A stretch of 22,784 nt of DNA, from positions 41,462 to 64,245 of the forward strand of contig DMZI01000032.1 of assembly GCA_003485325.1 (NCBI GenBank), in the 5' to 3' direction. How positions within the stretch are numbered: position 1 is the stretch's first letter; the number at the start of each line of letters is the position of its first letter. The position numbers and the translations under genes were made by a program. This document shows positions 1-7,727 of this stretch, piece by piece. The stretch is from Desulfotomaculum sp. Its GTDB lineage: Bacteria; Bacillota; Desulfotomaculia; Desulfotomaculales; Nap2-2B. The notes below the pieces were generated by a model. It did not search any database. It had not been told where the DNA came from and saw only the letters and a program-made list of their open reading frames with translations.

Positions 1-1002
1 TTCCTTTACGGCTTCGGACATAGATAATCTTTTCCAGGGAGGAGACAGGTTGATTTCCAGGTCTTCCCAGTCAATCTTTGCGCTGCCCAAAACTTCTTGG
101 CCTATAGTATTTATTAATTCTTCAGTCAAATTCATCATATCCGCATAGTCCGCGTACGCCTGGTAAAGTTCCAGCATTGTAAATTCGGGATTATGCTTTG
201 TAGAAATACCTTCGTTTCTGAAATTCCGGTTAATTTCATAAACTTTTTCAAAGCCCCCGACCAACAGCCGTTTTAAATACAGCTCAGGGGCGATCCGAAG
301 GTAAAGATCGATGTCAAGCGTGTTGTGGTGAGTAATGAAAGGCCGGGCGGCGGCGCCTCCCGGAATAGGGTGCATCATCGGAGTCTCGACTTCCAGAAAA
401 CCTCTGTTTTCAAGAAATCTTCTAATCGCCTGGATTATTTTGCTTCTTATGATAAAAGTTTTCTTAACATCCGGATTTACGATGAGGTCTAGGTAGCGCT
501 GCCGGTAACGAAGTTCGATATCTTTTAAACCGTGCCATTTTTCGGGGAGTGTGCGCAGGCATTTGGACAGAATAACAAAGCTTTTTACTGCAATGGTCAC
601 TTCTCCGAGACGGGTTTTAAAAACGCTTCCCTCCACACCCAGAATGTCGCCAAGATCCACTTTCCCAAAAAGAGCGTAAAATTCTTCACCGATTTCGTTG
701 GACCGAAGGTAAATCTGAATGCGGCCGGACAAATCCTGCAAATCAGCAAAAGTTGCTTTGCCATGACCGCGTTTTGCCATCAAACGCCCGGCAATAACCA
801 CCTGCTGCCCCTGGCAGATCTCGTAGTTTTCCTTGATTTCTTCAGCAAGGTGGGTTCTTTCAAAACGTTCCCCATACGGGTTTATTCCCTTTTCCTTGAT
901 TTGGGCCAGCTTTAAACCCCGCAGGTAAAAGGTTTCATTTTCGTCCTCATGCGAAAAAGAACAGTCTTGTCCCACAATATTTCCCGCCCCGGGCTGCTCC
1001 AT
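1..1002 (-). CDS. lysS: Lysyl-tRNA synthetase, class II (3' end outside window)
   Basis: Partial gene: 334 N-terminal codons are inside the window and the frame stays open to base 1. It charges tRNA-Lys with lysine in the cytoplasm. My translation starts MEQPGAGNIVGQD, then shows the OB-fold anticodon-binding region (the stretch VVIAGRLMAKRGHGKATF is typical of class II LysRS/AspRS N-domains). The class II core follows, with motif 1 (FLENRGFLEVETPMM) and motif 2 (YEINRNFRNEGISTKHNPEF). The ATG at 1002-1000 is preceded by AAGGAGAG at a normal distance, which fixes the start. It lies 25 bases downstream of greA and is probably co-transcribed with it from the promoter at 1649-1677. A greA-lysS pair is common in Firmicutes. 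Nothing looks broken. Confidence 0.96.
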   Translation of the reverse strand, partial: MEQPGAGNIVGQDCSFSHEDENETFYLRGLKLAQIKEKGINPYGERFERTHLAEEIKENYEICQGQQVVIAGRLMAKRGHGKATFADLQDLSGRIQIYLRSNEIGEEFYALFGKVDLGDILGVEGSVFKTRLGEVTIAVKSFVILSKCLRTLPEKWHGLKDIELRYRQRYLDLIVNPDVKKTFIIRSKIIQAIRRFLENRGFLEVETPMMHPIPGGAAARPFITHHNTLDIDLYLRIAPELYLKRLLVGGFEKVYEINRNFRNEGISTKHNPEFTMLELYQAYADYADMMNLTEELINTIGQEVLGSAKIDWEDLEINLSPPWKRLSMSEAVKE

Positions 1003-1027
1003 TGGTTTCTCTCCTTAAAATAAGAGT

Positions 1028-1510
1028 TTAGGAAACATCCATGATTTCAAATTTAACAAGCCCGGCCGGGACGCTGATTTCGACAACGTTTCCCTTGCGT
1101 TTGCCCAGGATGGCCCTGCCAACCGGAGATTCATTGGAAATCTTCTTGTCCATCGGATCGGTTTCCACCGAGCCGACGATTGTATATTCAAACTCGCCGC
1201 CGTCTTCCATATCTCTCAAGACAACGGTTGAACCCACTCCAACTTCTCCTGTCGCCGCCGATTCCCCGTCAATAATCCGGGCATTCCGCAGAATTTTTTC
1301 TAAAGTGAGAATTCGGCCTTCAATAAAAGCCTGCTCATTTTTAGCGTCTTCATATTCGGAATTCTCAGTAAGATCTCCGAACTCCCTGGCCTGCTTAATC
1401 CTTTGAGCTACTTCCCGCCGCCGAAGAGACTTTAATATGTCCAGTTCTTCTTCCAGCTTTCTTAACCCCGTTGGAGTAAGGAGCACCTCTTTACCTTTTT
1501 CCTTTTTCAC
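1028..1510 (-). CDS. greA: Transcription elongation factor GreA
   Basis: 160 residues, the usual GreA length. GreA enters the secondary channel of RNA polymerase and stimulates cleavage of backtracked transcripts. Residues 1-80 form the antiparallel coiled coil, with the acidic tip GDLTENSEYEDAK around residues 45-57, which positions the catalytic metal. The C-terminal FKBP-like domain carries the family ending NESPVGRAILGKRKGNVVEI. The start is a GTG (1510-1508) with GGAGAG about 7 bases upstream. First gene of a greA-lysS unit; the transcript has a roughly 130-base leader containing a hairpin at 1605-1626. Confidence 0.97.
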   Translation of the reverse strand: MKKEKGKEVLLTPTGLRKLEEELDILKSLRRREVAQRIKQAREFGDLTENSEYEDAKNEQAFIEGRILTLEKILRNARIIDGESAATGEVGVGSTVVLRDMEDGGEFEYTIVGSVETDPMDKKISNESPVGRAILGKRKGNVVEISVPAGLVKFEIMDVS

Positions 1511-1604
1511 AAGCTTTACTCTCCAGTTATATTCAGGCTTTTCGTCACAATATATGCATACTGCGCTACTTTATGCCAGACTAAAACCCGTAATTAGTTC
1601 GAAA

Positions 1605-1626
1605 GCACTGCTTTCTTTAGCAGTGC
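1605..1626 (-). promoter_or_regulatory. Hairpin in the greA leader
   Basis: A perfect 8-bp inverted repeat, GCACTGCT and AGCAGTGC, encloses a 6-base loop. In the greA transcript it lies about 16-37 bases after the expected transcription start and about 95 bases before the GTG. It is followed by TTTCG on the minus strand, a weak U-tract, so it could be a weak attenuator or a stabilising 5' structure. Function unknown. Confidence 0.5.
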
Positions 1627-1648
1627 CTTGCTTGTTATTTTTAGACAC

Positions 1649-1677
1649 ATTATAAGAAGCGCCCGTTTCTTTGTCAA
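1649..1677 (-). promoter_or_regulatory. Consensus sigma-A promoter for greA-lysS
   Basis: On the minus strand TTGACA (1677-1672) is separated by exactly 17 bases from TATAAT (1654-1649). Both hexamers match the consensus fully. It lies between the dusB stop codon and greA, so greA-lysS can be transcribed independently of the upstream cobO-birA-coaX-dusB operon. Confidence 0.9.
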
Positions 1678-1685
1678 GGTGAACT

Positions 1686-2660
1686 TTAATAATTATTCAC
1701 CTTTACCAAATCTTGCGAGAGCAAAACAGCAAGTTCCTTAACGGATTCTGCACAGTTAATTTTTTGCCGCATCAAAGCAGCTCCCGGTAAACCCCTGATG
1801 TACCAGGCCGCGTGTTTACGCATTTCCAGAAGGGCAATTTTGTCGCCTTTACTTTGGGAAACAAGGTCCAGGTGTCTTAAAGCAGTATTGAGCTTTTCAT
1901 AAATTGATGGGGATGGAAGAAGTTCATCTGTAGATAAAAAATGAATCGTTCTTGAGAAGATCCAGGGATTGCCAAGGGCCGCCCTGCCGATCATTACGGC
2001 GTCACAGCCTGTTTCGTCCAGCATCTGCCTGGCGTCTGCCGGTGTTTGAATATCACCATTACCGATAACAGGAATAGTTAATACATCTTTCACCGCCTTG
2101 ATGATTCCCCAGTCAGCCCGTCCGGTGTAGTATTGGGACCTGAAGCGTCCATGAACTGTTATCGCCGCAGCGCCGGCATCTTCCGCCAAAAGCGCCATCT
2201 CCACGGCATTAACCGAACCTTCATCCCACCCCTTACGCATCTTCACAGTTACAGGAACATTTACGGCGGAAACAACTTCCCGGATAATCCGGGCGGCCAG
2301 TTCCGGATTTCTCATCAGGGCTGCGCCGGCGTCGTTTCGAACAACTTTTGGCACAGGGCAGCCCATATTCAGGTCAATTAGATCAGCTCCCGCATTCTCA
2401 ATAATTTTTGCAGCTTTGGCCATATTCTCGGGGTCAGAACCGAAAATCTGGACTGACAAAGGACCTGATTCACCTGTATGATCCAAAAGAAATAAAGTCC
2501 TTGGGTTGCCGTATAAAAGAGCCTGATCGCTGATCATCTCAGTGCAAACCAAAGCGCAGCCAGCTTCTTTTGCCAGGATCCGGTAAGCCCGGTCGCTAAT
2601 TCCTGCCATAGGAGCCGCTATAACCTGGTTGACGAGCCTGACATTACCGATTACGTTCAT
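1686..2660 (-). CDS. dusB: tRNA-dihydrouridine synthase, DusB type
   Basis: 324 residues, a normal length. This FMN enzyme reduces specific uridines in the tRNA D-loop to dihydrouridine. Visible family signatures are the N-terminal IAAPMAGISDRAYR (residues 14-27), DLNMGCPVPKVVRNDAGAA with the proton-donating cysteine at 101, VTVKMRKGWDEG with Lys140, TVHGR around His170, and GNGDI plus MIGRAALGNPWIF for FMN phosphate binding. Its start codon overlaps the last 17 bases of coaX, so the two are probably translationally coupled. It is the last gene of the cobO operon. Assignment to the DusB subclass rests on overall resemblance and the Firmicute neighbourhood. Confidence 0.94.
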   Translation of the reverse strand: MNVIGNVRLVNQVIAAPMAGISDRAYRILAKEAGCALVCTEMISDQALLYGNPRTLFLLDHTGESGPLSVQIFGSDPENMAKAAKIIENAGADLIDLNMGCPVPKVVRNDAGAALMRNPELAARIIREVVSAVNVPVTVKMRKGWDEGSVNAVEMALLAEDAGAAAITVHGRFRSQYYTGRADWGIIKAVKDVLTIPVIGNGDIQTPADARQMLDETGCDAVMIGRAALGNPWIFSRTIHFLSTDELLPSPSIYEKLNTALRHLDLVSQSKGDKIALLEMRKHAAWYIRGLPGAALMRQKINCAESVKELAVLLSQDLVKVNNY

Positions 2661-3408
2661 AGATGATCCGCAGTCCGGTCAAGGTAAGCAGCGGATCCAC
2701 CTTGTCAATAGTGCTTGCTTCCTGAGCAATTAATTCTGCCAGCCCTCCTGTGGCAAGAACAAAAGCGCTGCCTCCCAGTTCCTTTTTCATACGCCTGACG
2801 ATCTCGTCCACCTGACCCGCAAAACCGTAAACAATACCCGATTGAATGCTGTGCACAGTATTTTTCCCGATAACTGAAGGCGGGCGCACAAACTCAACTC
2901 TAGGCAACTTGGCAGCCCTTATAAAAAGAGCCTCTGTAGAAATCCCGACTCCTGGTGTAATCGCGCCGCCAAGATATTCTCCTTTAGCTGAAATGGCGCA
3001 AAAAGTTGTTGCCGTGCCAAAATCAACAATCACCAAGGGCCCGCCATAAAGCTCATAACCCGCAGCAGCGTTTACAATCCGGTCAGCTCCGACTTCCCTG
3101 GGATTATCATAATGTATAGCCAGACCTGTTTTAATACCCGGTCCAATAACCAAAGGAATAACCCCGAAATATTTATGCGCCACCTGTTCAAGTGAAAACA
3201 TCAACGGCGGGACAACCGAAGAGATGACTAAATCTTCGATCTCTTCCAGGGATATACCTGCCGAAGTAAGCAGGTCCCGCAGCAGCATGCCGTATTCGTC
3301 AGCGGTACGCGAGGAAAGCGTAGAAAGACGCCAGTGATTAAGCAGTTCCTTCCCCTTATAAACTCCAAGCACAATATTTGTGTTCCCTACATCAAAAACC
3401 AGAATCAT
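2644..3408 (-). CDS. coaX: Type III pantothenate kinase
   Basis: 254 residues. It phosphorylates pantothenate, the first step of coenzyme A synthesis. The ASKHA-fold phosphate-binding motif DVGNTNI is at residues 6-12, GADRIVNAAAGYELYGG marks the pantothenate/dimer region, and VDFGTATTFCAI is the second phosphate motif. The absence of a Walker P-loop, together with these motifs, separates it from types I and II. It shares an ATGA overlap with the end of birA and overlaps dusB by 17 bases, so it sits inside a tightly packed operon. BirA-CoaX-DusB neighbourhoods are common in Firmicutes. Confidence 0.96.
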   Translation of the reverse strand: MILVFDVGNTNIVLGVYKGKELLNHWRLSTLSSRTADEYGMLLRDLLTSAGISLEEIEDLVISSVVPPLMFSLEQVAHKYFGVIPLVIGPGIKTGLAIHYDNPREVGADRIVNAAAGYELYGGPLVIVDFGTATTFCAISAKGEYLGGAITPGVGISTEALFIRAAKLPRVEFVRPPSVIGKNTVHSIQSGIVYGFAGQVDEIVRRMKKELGGSAFVLATGGLAELIAQEASTIDKVDPLLTLTGLRIIYERNR

Positions 3409-4412
3409 AACGAGGAACCCTCCCTCCTGCCTGCTTGCAGATCAAATCCTCCCTGAAGGGAAACATCTCCCGCAACCAATCCTTTCAAACTGCCGTCCCC
3501 AAGGCGAAGGATTAGATTGCCGTGTTCATCAACGTCTTCAGCCCAACCTTCTATGACATCTTTAATGCCGTTTACCCTGACCATTCGATTTAACATAACG
3601 CACATCTCTTTCCAAAAACGCAAAACCGGCTGAAATCCGTTCTGCAGCCATAATTTATACAGCTGTTCGATTTCCTTTAGAATTTCCTGAAGTAAAACCG
3701 TTCTTTTAACAGGCTGGCCGGTATATATTTTCAAAGAAGTGACGGTCTCTTCCAGTTCTTCAGGAAATTCTTCAACATTTACGTTCATGCCTATTCCGAT
3801 AACCAGGTAATTGATCCGTTCTATCTCAGCGTTCATTTCTGAAAGAATACCGCAAATCTTCTTTCCATCAAGTAAAACGTCGTTAGGCCATTTAATCCCT
3901 GCTTCAACATGAGCAACTTTCCGGATAGCCCTTGCCACTGCTACTGCCCCCAGCATAGTAAGCGGGGGAGCGTCCGAAGGGTTAACCGGCGGATAGAGAA
4001 TAATTGAGCACCAAATCCCTTTTCCATACGGAGAAAACCATTTCCTCCCCAAACGGCCTCTTCCTCCCGACTGTTCCTCGGCAATTACCAAGGCGCCGTC
4101 GGGACAACCGCGGTCCGCCAGTTCCCTTGCTGTTTCATTTGTTGAGATTGCATGTTCATAATAATAAACTTGCCTGCCGATAAACTCCGTCCCCAGGCCA
4201 TCGCGGATTTCTTCCGGATAAAGGCGATCAGGCACGCTAAGCAACCGGTAACCTGCGTGCGGCAGGGCTGCAATCCCGTACCCGCTTGACCGTAAAGTCT
4301 GGATATGTTTCCAAACGGCTGTACGGGAAATTCCTAAATTCCTGCAGATAATTTCACCTGAAATAAACTCCGGACATGACTGTTTTAATAAATGTAAAAC
4401 ACGTTCCTTCAT
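3405..4412 (-). CDS. birA: Bifunctional biotin-protein ligase / biotin operon repressor
   Basis: 335 residues, the size of the two-function form. It attaches biotin to the biotin-accepting lysine of carboxylases through biotinyl-5'-AMP and, through its N-terminal domain, can act as a biotin-responsive repressor. Residues 1-60 form a winged helix (NLGISRTAVWKHIQTLRSSGY). The catalytic core has GGRGRLGRKW (116-125), the adenylate-binding loop, then KWPNDVLLDGKKICGIL (174-190) with the conserved lysine. A small SH3-like C-terminal domain follows. It lies 9 bases after cobO and overlaps coaX by 4 bases. No biotin genes are present in this window, so its repressor targets are elsewhere. Confidence 0.96.
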   Translation of the reverse strand: MKERVLHLLKQSCPEFISGEIICRNLGISRTAVWKHIQTLRSSGYGIAALPHAGYRLLSVPDRLYPEEIRDGLGTEFIGRQVYYYEHAISTNETARELADRGCPDGALVIAEEQSGGRGRLGRKWFSPYGKGIWCSIILYPPVNPSDAPPLTMLGAVAVARAIRKVAHVEAGIKWPNDVLLDGKKICGILSEMNAEIERINYLVIGIGMNVNVEEFPEELEETVTSLKIYTGQPVKRTVLLQEILKEIEQLYKLWLQNGFQPVLRFWKEMCVMLNRMVRVNGIKDVIEGWAEDVDEHGNLILRLGDGSLKGLVAGDVSLQGGFDLQAGRREGSSL

Positions 4413-4421
4413 AAATACCCT

Positions 4422-4961
4422 TTACCGCTCAATACCCTCTCTGGGTAAGATACCTTTCTGATAATAATGTTTGATCTCAACCATTTCGGTTACCAGATCA
4501 GCTTCTTGAATAAGCTCGGGAGGCGCGTTTCTTCCCGTTAAGACCAGTTCAAGATGTCCGGGTTTTTCCCTAATCAGTTTAAGGACATCTTTTAGTTCCA
4601 CCAGTTTGAAAAAAATGGCCGTATTTATTTCATCCAGGATAACAATGCTGTATTCGCCTGAAAACATAGCTGCTCTAATTTTATCAATTCCTGCCCCTGC
4701 CAACTTAAAATCATCCGCAGAAGGGAGGTTCAAGGAACTGAATAAAGCCCCCCGGCCAAACTGTTCGATGGTAATAAATCCACTGACCATCCCGGCAGAT
4801 ACTATTTCAGAACTGGGCGCCCCCTTCATAAACTGCCCCATATACGTCCTTAAGCCACAGCCCATTGCCCTGAAGGCCAAACCCAAAGCTGCCGTAGTCT
4901 TTCCCTTGCTATTCCCAGTATAAACCTGAACATAACCTTTTTCCAGCCTGGTAACGATCAT
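4422..4961 (-). CDS. cobO: Corrinoid adenosyltransferase, CobO/BtuR type
   Basis: 179 residues. It transfers the adenosyl group of ATP to the cobalt of cob(I)alamin or a precursor, giving the adenosylated coenzyme form. The P-loop GNSKGKTTAALGLAF lies at residues 16-30. IVILDEIN is the Walker-B-like segment and TGRNAPPELIQEADLVTEM is the family C-terminal signature. The ATG at 4961 has AGGGTG six bases upstream. It is first in the cobO-birA-coaX-dusB operon. It matters for the right side of the window: any cobalamin imported by the operon at 11951-22431 would need this step. No cobalamin riboswitch is visible in its own leader. Confidence 0.95.
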   Translation of the reverse strand: MIVTRLEKGYVQVYTGNSKGKTTAALGLAFRAMGCGLRTYMGQFMKGAPSSEIVSAGMVSGFITIEQFGRGALFSSLNLPSADDFKLAGAGIDKIRAAMFSGEYSIVILDEINTAIFFKLVELKDVLKLIREKPGHLELVLTGRNAPPELIQEADLVTEMVEIKHYYQKGILPREGIER

Positions 4962-5052
4962 TTTTTACACCCTATGACAAGATTTTTTACGTCAATTAGT
5001 ATTCCCTCTTTGTGCTTTAAACTCCTGCTTTTAAAAATGTTTGCATAGTCTG

Positions 5053-5072
5053 CAGCCTGCCGCAGCAGGCTG
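5053..5072. repeat. Inverted repeat (hairpin) upstream of cobO
   Basis: Perfect 8-bp arms CAGCCTGC and GCAGGCTG flank a 4-base loop. It lies about 90 bases upstream of the cobO start, in its probable leader. There is no U-run on either strand, so it is not a standard terminator. Confidence 0.55.
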
Positions 5073-5158
5073 ATTTGTTGCCACTTGCAAAGTAATACCC
5101 GGTGTGCTAACATAATAAATACATGAAATACCCTGCTATGTGCGTGGTTGCTTTGAAG

Positions 5159-5180
5159 TTTTGATCCAACAAGATCAAAA
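5159..5180. repeat. Inverted repeat TTTTGATC/GATCAAAA
   Basis: Perfect 8-bp arms around a 6-base spacer (CAACAA). It could be an operator or an RNA hairpin; on the minus strand it lies about 200 bases before cobO. No regulator can be assigned. Confidence 0.5.
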
Positions 5181-5308
5181 GGGAGTCCGGCTCTGAGTGC
5201 GGCTTGTACGCCTGTTATTTTGGACACAAAAAGCAGTCAGGAGGACACCCACCTAGTTAGACTGGGTTCAGAAAACTTGGGTAATCACGGCATTGGTGGG
5301 GTTTCTTA

Positions 5309-5338
5309 TTGACAAAGCAATTTAAAAAAGCATATAAT
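5309..5338 (+). promoter_or_regulatory. Sigma-A promoter for trxA
   Basis: TTGACA (5309-5314), an 18-base spacer, then TATAAT (5333-5338), both perfect hexamers. It lies about 46 bases upstream of the trxA ATG, giving a short leader. Confidence 0.88.
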
Positions 5339-5384
5339 TTGCTTGTTATGAAAAATGTGGCAGCTTTTGAAAGGTGGGAAAATT

Positions 5385-5714
5385 ATGGCCGATGAAAAAA
5401 TCAAGGTTTTAAGTGAAGATAGCTTCAACTCTTTTTTAGGCTCCACTGACACACCTGTACTGGTTGATTTCTGGGCGTCCTGGTGCGGACCCTGTAAAAT
5501 GTTCGGGCCGGTAGTAGAAGAAGTAGCCAAAGAATATGAAGGAAAAGTCCAGGTTGCCAAGATAAACGTTGACGAGAACCCCAACATATCTGTCAACCAT
5601 AAAGTATCAAGCATTCCAACAATAATTTTGTTCAAGAAAAATCAGGAAGTAGAACGTTCAGTAGGTTATAAAACAAAAAACGACCTAAAAAAAATCATCG
5701 AAAAACACTTATAA
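5385..5714 (+). CDS. trxA: Thioredoxin
   Basis: 109 residues, exactly thioredoxin size. It is a cytoplasmic dithiol-disulfide reductant, normally re-reduced by thioredoxin reductase. The active site WCGPC is at residues 33-37 within VDFWASWCGPCKMF, and the cis-proline is Pro78 in VSSIPTIILF. I chose the ATG at 5385 because AAAGGTGG lies just upstream and the protein then begins MADEKIKVLSEDSF, as usual. An in-frame ATG ten codons earlier lacks a ribosome site and precedes the family's normal N-terminus. It has its own promoter and terminator, so it is monocistronic. Confidence 0.96.
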   Translation: MADEKIKVLSEDSFNSFLGSTDTPVLVDFWASWCGPCKMFGPVVEEVAKEYEGKVQVAKINVDENPNISVNHKVSSIPTIILFKKNQEVERSVGYKTKNDLKKIIEKHL

Positions 5715-5787
5715 AAAGAAACAACGTTTTAATCCGCTTATAACACAGGTATTTAATACCGTAACCTTGACAACATAACCAAATCCT

Positions 5788-5829
5788 AAAACCCCCTGCT
5801 TTACCGTAAGCTGGGGGTTTTAAATTTTC
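5788..5829 (+). terminator. Intrinsic terminator after trxA
   Basis: The stem AAAACCCCC pairs with GGGGGTTTT (5788-5821). Inside, GCTT pairs with AAGC after a T/T mismatch. A T-rich tail follows (TTTTAAATTTT). It lies about 75 bases past the trxA stop codon. Confidence 0.87.
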
Positions 5830-6036
5830 TTCTAATCATGATGAACAAATAAAACAACCCTGCAGCACAGCGTTTTCATTAGCGAACGACTTGCTTAAGC
5901 GCAGCGACAGCAGTTAAGCGAAGGTGAAGTGAAAAAATATTTTTAAGAAATCAATCGTTAAAAAAAGTATTATTTCGTTAGAAAAATGACCATACTATTA
6001 ACAAAACTTCATTACCTGCGATTAGGAGGTGAGACC
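5830..6036. other. Spacer before the small winged-helix-like gene
   Basis: Contains no supportable gene. A motif-rich stretch at 5880-5930 carries GCTTAA (5893-5898) and its inverse TTAAGC (5914-5919) with several GCGA/GCGAA steps, which looks like a small structured repeat. The rest is AT-rich and probably holds the promoter of the next gene, although no clear hexamer pair is visible. Confidence 0.35.
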
Positions 6037-6309
6037 ATGACAGAAATCAGCCTGCCGGAATACTTTACGAAAGTAAACGACCGATTGCCCGGAGAAGCCG
6101 AACGTGTTTTAAAAGCTCTAGTAGAAGAAGGAAGTATGAACAAAGAAGATCTATCATTAACAGCCAGAGTAAAACGAGCCGTTTTGGATCATGTGGTTAT
6201 GCAGCTTTTCGCCCTCGGACTGGTTGATGTTTCAACAGAAGGCAAAAGTAAAATTTGTAGTTTAACCAGATTGGGCGGTGACTTTTTCCAACTTATTACA
6301 GCCGGTTGA
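6037..6309 (+). CDS. Small hypothetical protein, winged-helix-like
   Basis: 90 residues, no family recognised with certainty. The start is the ATG at 6037, because a perfect AGGAGGTGA lies at 6024-6032; an earlier in-frame ATG at 5986 has no ribosome site. The pattern of helices in residues 10-60 (RLPGEAERVLKALVEEGSMN, then VKRAVLDHVVMQLFALGLVD) followed by a short basic beta-like segment (STEGKSKICSLTRLGGDFF) resembles a small winged-helix or MarR-like fold, but this is only a visual impression. There is no signal peptide or membrane segment. Its stop codon lies within a strong hairpin (6296-6329). It precedes rarA; no functional link is evident. Confidence 0.72.
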   Translation: MTEISLPEYFTKVNDRLPGEAERVLKALVEEGSMNKEDLSLTARVKRAVLDHVVMQLFALGLVDVSTEGKSKICSLTRLGGDFFQLITAG

Positions 6310-6329
6310 TACAAATCAACCGGCTGTAA
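6296..6329 (+). terminator. Perfect 15-bp hairpin overlapping a stop codon
   Basis: TTACAGCCGGTTGAT (6296-6310) pairs perfectly with 6315-6329 around the loop ACAA. The TGA stop of the preceding gene (6307-6309) is inside the left arm. The tail TAATAATAATTG is not a proper U-run, so it could be a weak terminator or a 3'-end stabiliser. Confidence 0.6.
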
Positions 6330-6425
6330 TAATAATTGACTGGTTGGACCTTCCTGATTCCCACTTGTTTAAGATATAATTATAAAAAAGTATTCAACTA
6401 TTATTTTGGAATGGGGGTTCTGCCG

Positions 6426-7721
6426 GTGGATAATCTGTTTCTTAACGCTCTTGAGGATAACCTGTCCAACGAAGCGCCTCTTGCGGAAAGAATGCGGCCG
6501 CTCTCTTTATCCGAGTTCGAAGAGCAAAGTACTATCGTTGGACCCGGTACACTGCTCCGCCGCTCAATTGAAACAGACAGTATACAATCGATCATCCTGT
6601 ACGGTCCTCCGGGAAGCGGGAAAACAACCCTGGCCAGGATTATAGCACGCTTGACCCGTTCCCGCTTTGCTACGATCAGCGCAGTGATGGCCGGGGTTGC
6701 TGATCTTCGCCGTGTTATCGAAGAGGCAAGGGAACTGCGCGCCCATTACGGGCAAAAAACCATTCTGTTTATTGATGAGATACACAGGTTCAACAAATCC
6801 CAGCAGGACGCCCTTCTTCCAGCCGTGGAAAGCGGATTAATTACCCTGATCGGATCAACAACGGAAAACCCGATGTTTTCAGTAATCCGCCCTTTATTGA
6901 GCCGCACCAGGCTCTACCGTTTAACCTCCCTGTCCGATCAGGCCATTATTAGAATACTCAGGCGCAGCCTTTCAGACAAAGAAAGGGGCCTGGGAAAATT
7001 CCCGGTCGAAATTGAGCCTGACGCTGTAACTTACCTGGCCCGGGCCGCCAATGGCGACGCCCGCTCGGCATTGAATTACCTGGAACTGGCGGTCCTGACC
7101 TCCCCGCCGGATGAAAACGGAACAAGGGAAATAAGCCTGACTGTCGTCCAGGAAGCAAGCCAGCGGCATGTCCCTGGATACAACAAATCCGATGAGCATT
7201 ATGATGTTATTTCCGCGTTTATCAAGAGCATGCGCGGATCAGACCCCCAGGCCGCTTTATATTGGCTGGCCCGCCTGATTTATGCCGGGGAATCAGTTGA
7301 ATTCATCTCCAGAAGGATTATAATCCACGCCTGCGAAGATGTCGGTCTGGCCGATCCGCAAGCGCTTGTGCAGGCGGTTTCGGCCGCGCAGGCCGCCTCC
7401 ATGGTTGGTTTTCCGGAAGCCAAAATTATTCTTGCTCAGGCAGCCATCTACATATCTCTGGCCCCAAAAAGCAATTCCGTTGTTAAAGCAATCGACCGGG
7501 CCATGGAGGCAGTAGAAAAAGAAAGGGCCAACCCTGTCCCGCCGCACCTGAAAGACGCCAGTTACCCGGGGGCCGCTTCCCTTGGACACGGCGCAAACTA
7601 TAAGTATCCTCATAATTACCCGGACCACTGGGTAAAGCAGCAATATTTACCGGAAGGCCTTGAGAATAGAATTTTTTATGAACCCTCGGGACAGGGCGAG
7701 GAAAGAAAAACAAAAAAGTAG
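6426..7721 (+). CDS. rarA: Replication-associated recombination protein RarA (MgsA, AAA+ ATPase)
   Basis: 431 residues, a normal RarA length. This clamp-loader-related AAA+ ATPase acts at stalled replication forks. The start is the GTG at 6426: the protein then reads MDNLFLNALEDN...APLAERMRP, matching the family N-terminus, with a GGGGG ribosome site 8-9 bases upstream. Walker A GPPGSGKTT is at 60-68, Walker B ILFIDEIH at 113-120, sensor 1 IGSTTENP at about 142-149, followed by PLLSR with the arginine finger. The C-terminal part has the tetramerisation domain (YWLARLIYAGESVEFISRR, EDVGLADPQAL) and the family ending HNYPDHWVKQQYLPEGLENR. It converges with selD, leaving only 6 bases between the stop codons. 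Confidence 0.94.
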   Translation: MDNLFLNALEDNLSNEAPLAERMRPLSLSEFEEQSTIVGPGTLLRRSIETDSIQSIILYGPPGSGKTTLARIIARLTRSRFATISAVMAGVADLRRVIEEARELRAHYGQKTILFIDEIHRFNKSQQDALLPAVESGLITLIGSTTENPMFSVIRPLLSRTRLYRLTSLSDQAIIRILRRSLSDKERGLGKFPVEIEPDAVTYLARAANGDARSALNYLELAVLTSPPDENGTREISLTVVQEASQRHVPGYNKSDEHYDVISAFIKSMRGSDPQAALYWLARLIYAGESVEFISRRIIIHACEDVGLADPQALVQAVSAAQAASMVGFPEAKIILAQAAIYISLAPKSNSVVKAIDRAMEAVEKERANPVPPHLKDASYPGAASLGHGANYKYPHNYPDHWVKQQYLPEGLENRIFYEPSGQGEERKTKK

Positions 7722-7727
7722 TTTTGT

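Larger units (their letters stand above)
4962..5308. other. Gene-free region upstream of cobO and trxA
   Basis: About 350 bases without a gene I can support. It holds two perfect 8-bp inverted repeats (5053-5072 and 5159-5180). The plus strand is open from about 5158 to 5311 and reads, in its last part, DTHLVRLGSENLGNHGIGG. That looks more protein-like than random spacer, but it has no start or ribosome site. The minus strand is also open here over about 89 codons, ending in an ATGA overlap with cobO but lacking a credible ribosome site and domain. It could be a decayed mobile element, a repeated intergenic element, or the cobO leader. Confidence 0.4.

Noticed and set aside
532..915. Plus-strand frame of 127 codons inside lysS
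   Set aside because: It is the antisense shadow of the clearly conserved lysS frame. Similar shadows at 1041-1406, 7806-8417, 15004-15441 and 17509-18000 were dropped for the same reason.
4958..5227. 89-codon minus-strand frame starting with GTG and ending in an ATGA overlap with cobO
   Set aside because: No ribosome site, no recognisable domain and a composition unlike its neighbours. The ATGA overlap alone is weak support, so it is described only as part of the gene-free region.
4962..5308. A second cobalamin riboswitch, or an SRP, 6S or T-box RNA upstream of cobO or trxA
   Set aside because: No B12 box, no TGGNACCGCG-type motif and no SRP or 6S landmarks could be found on either strand.
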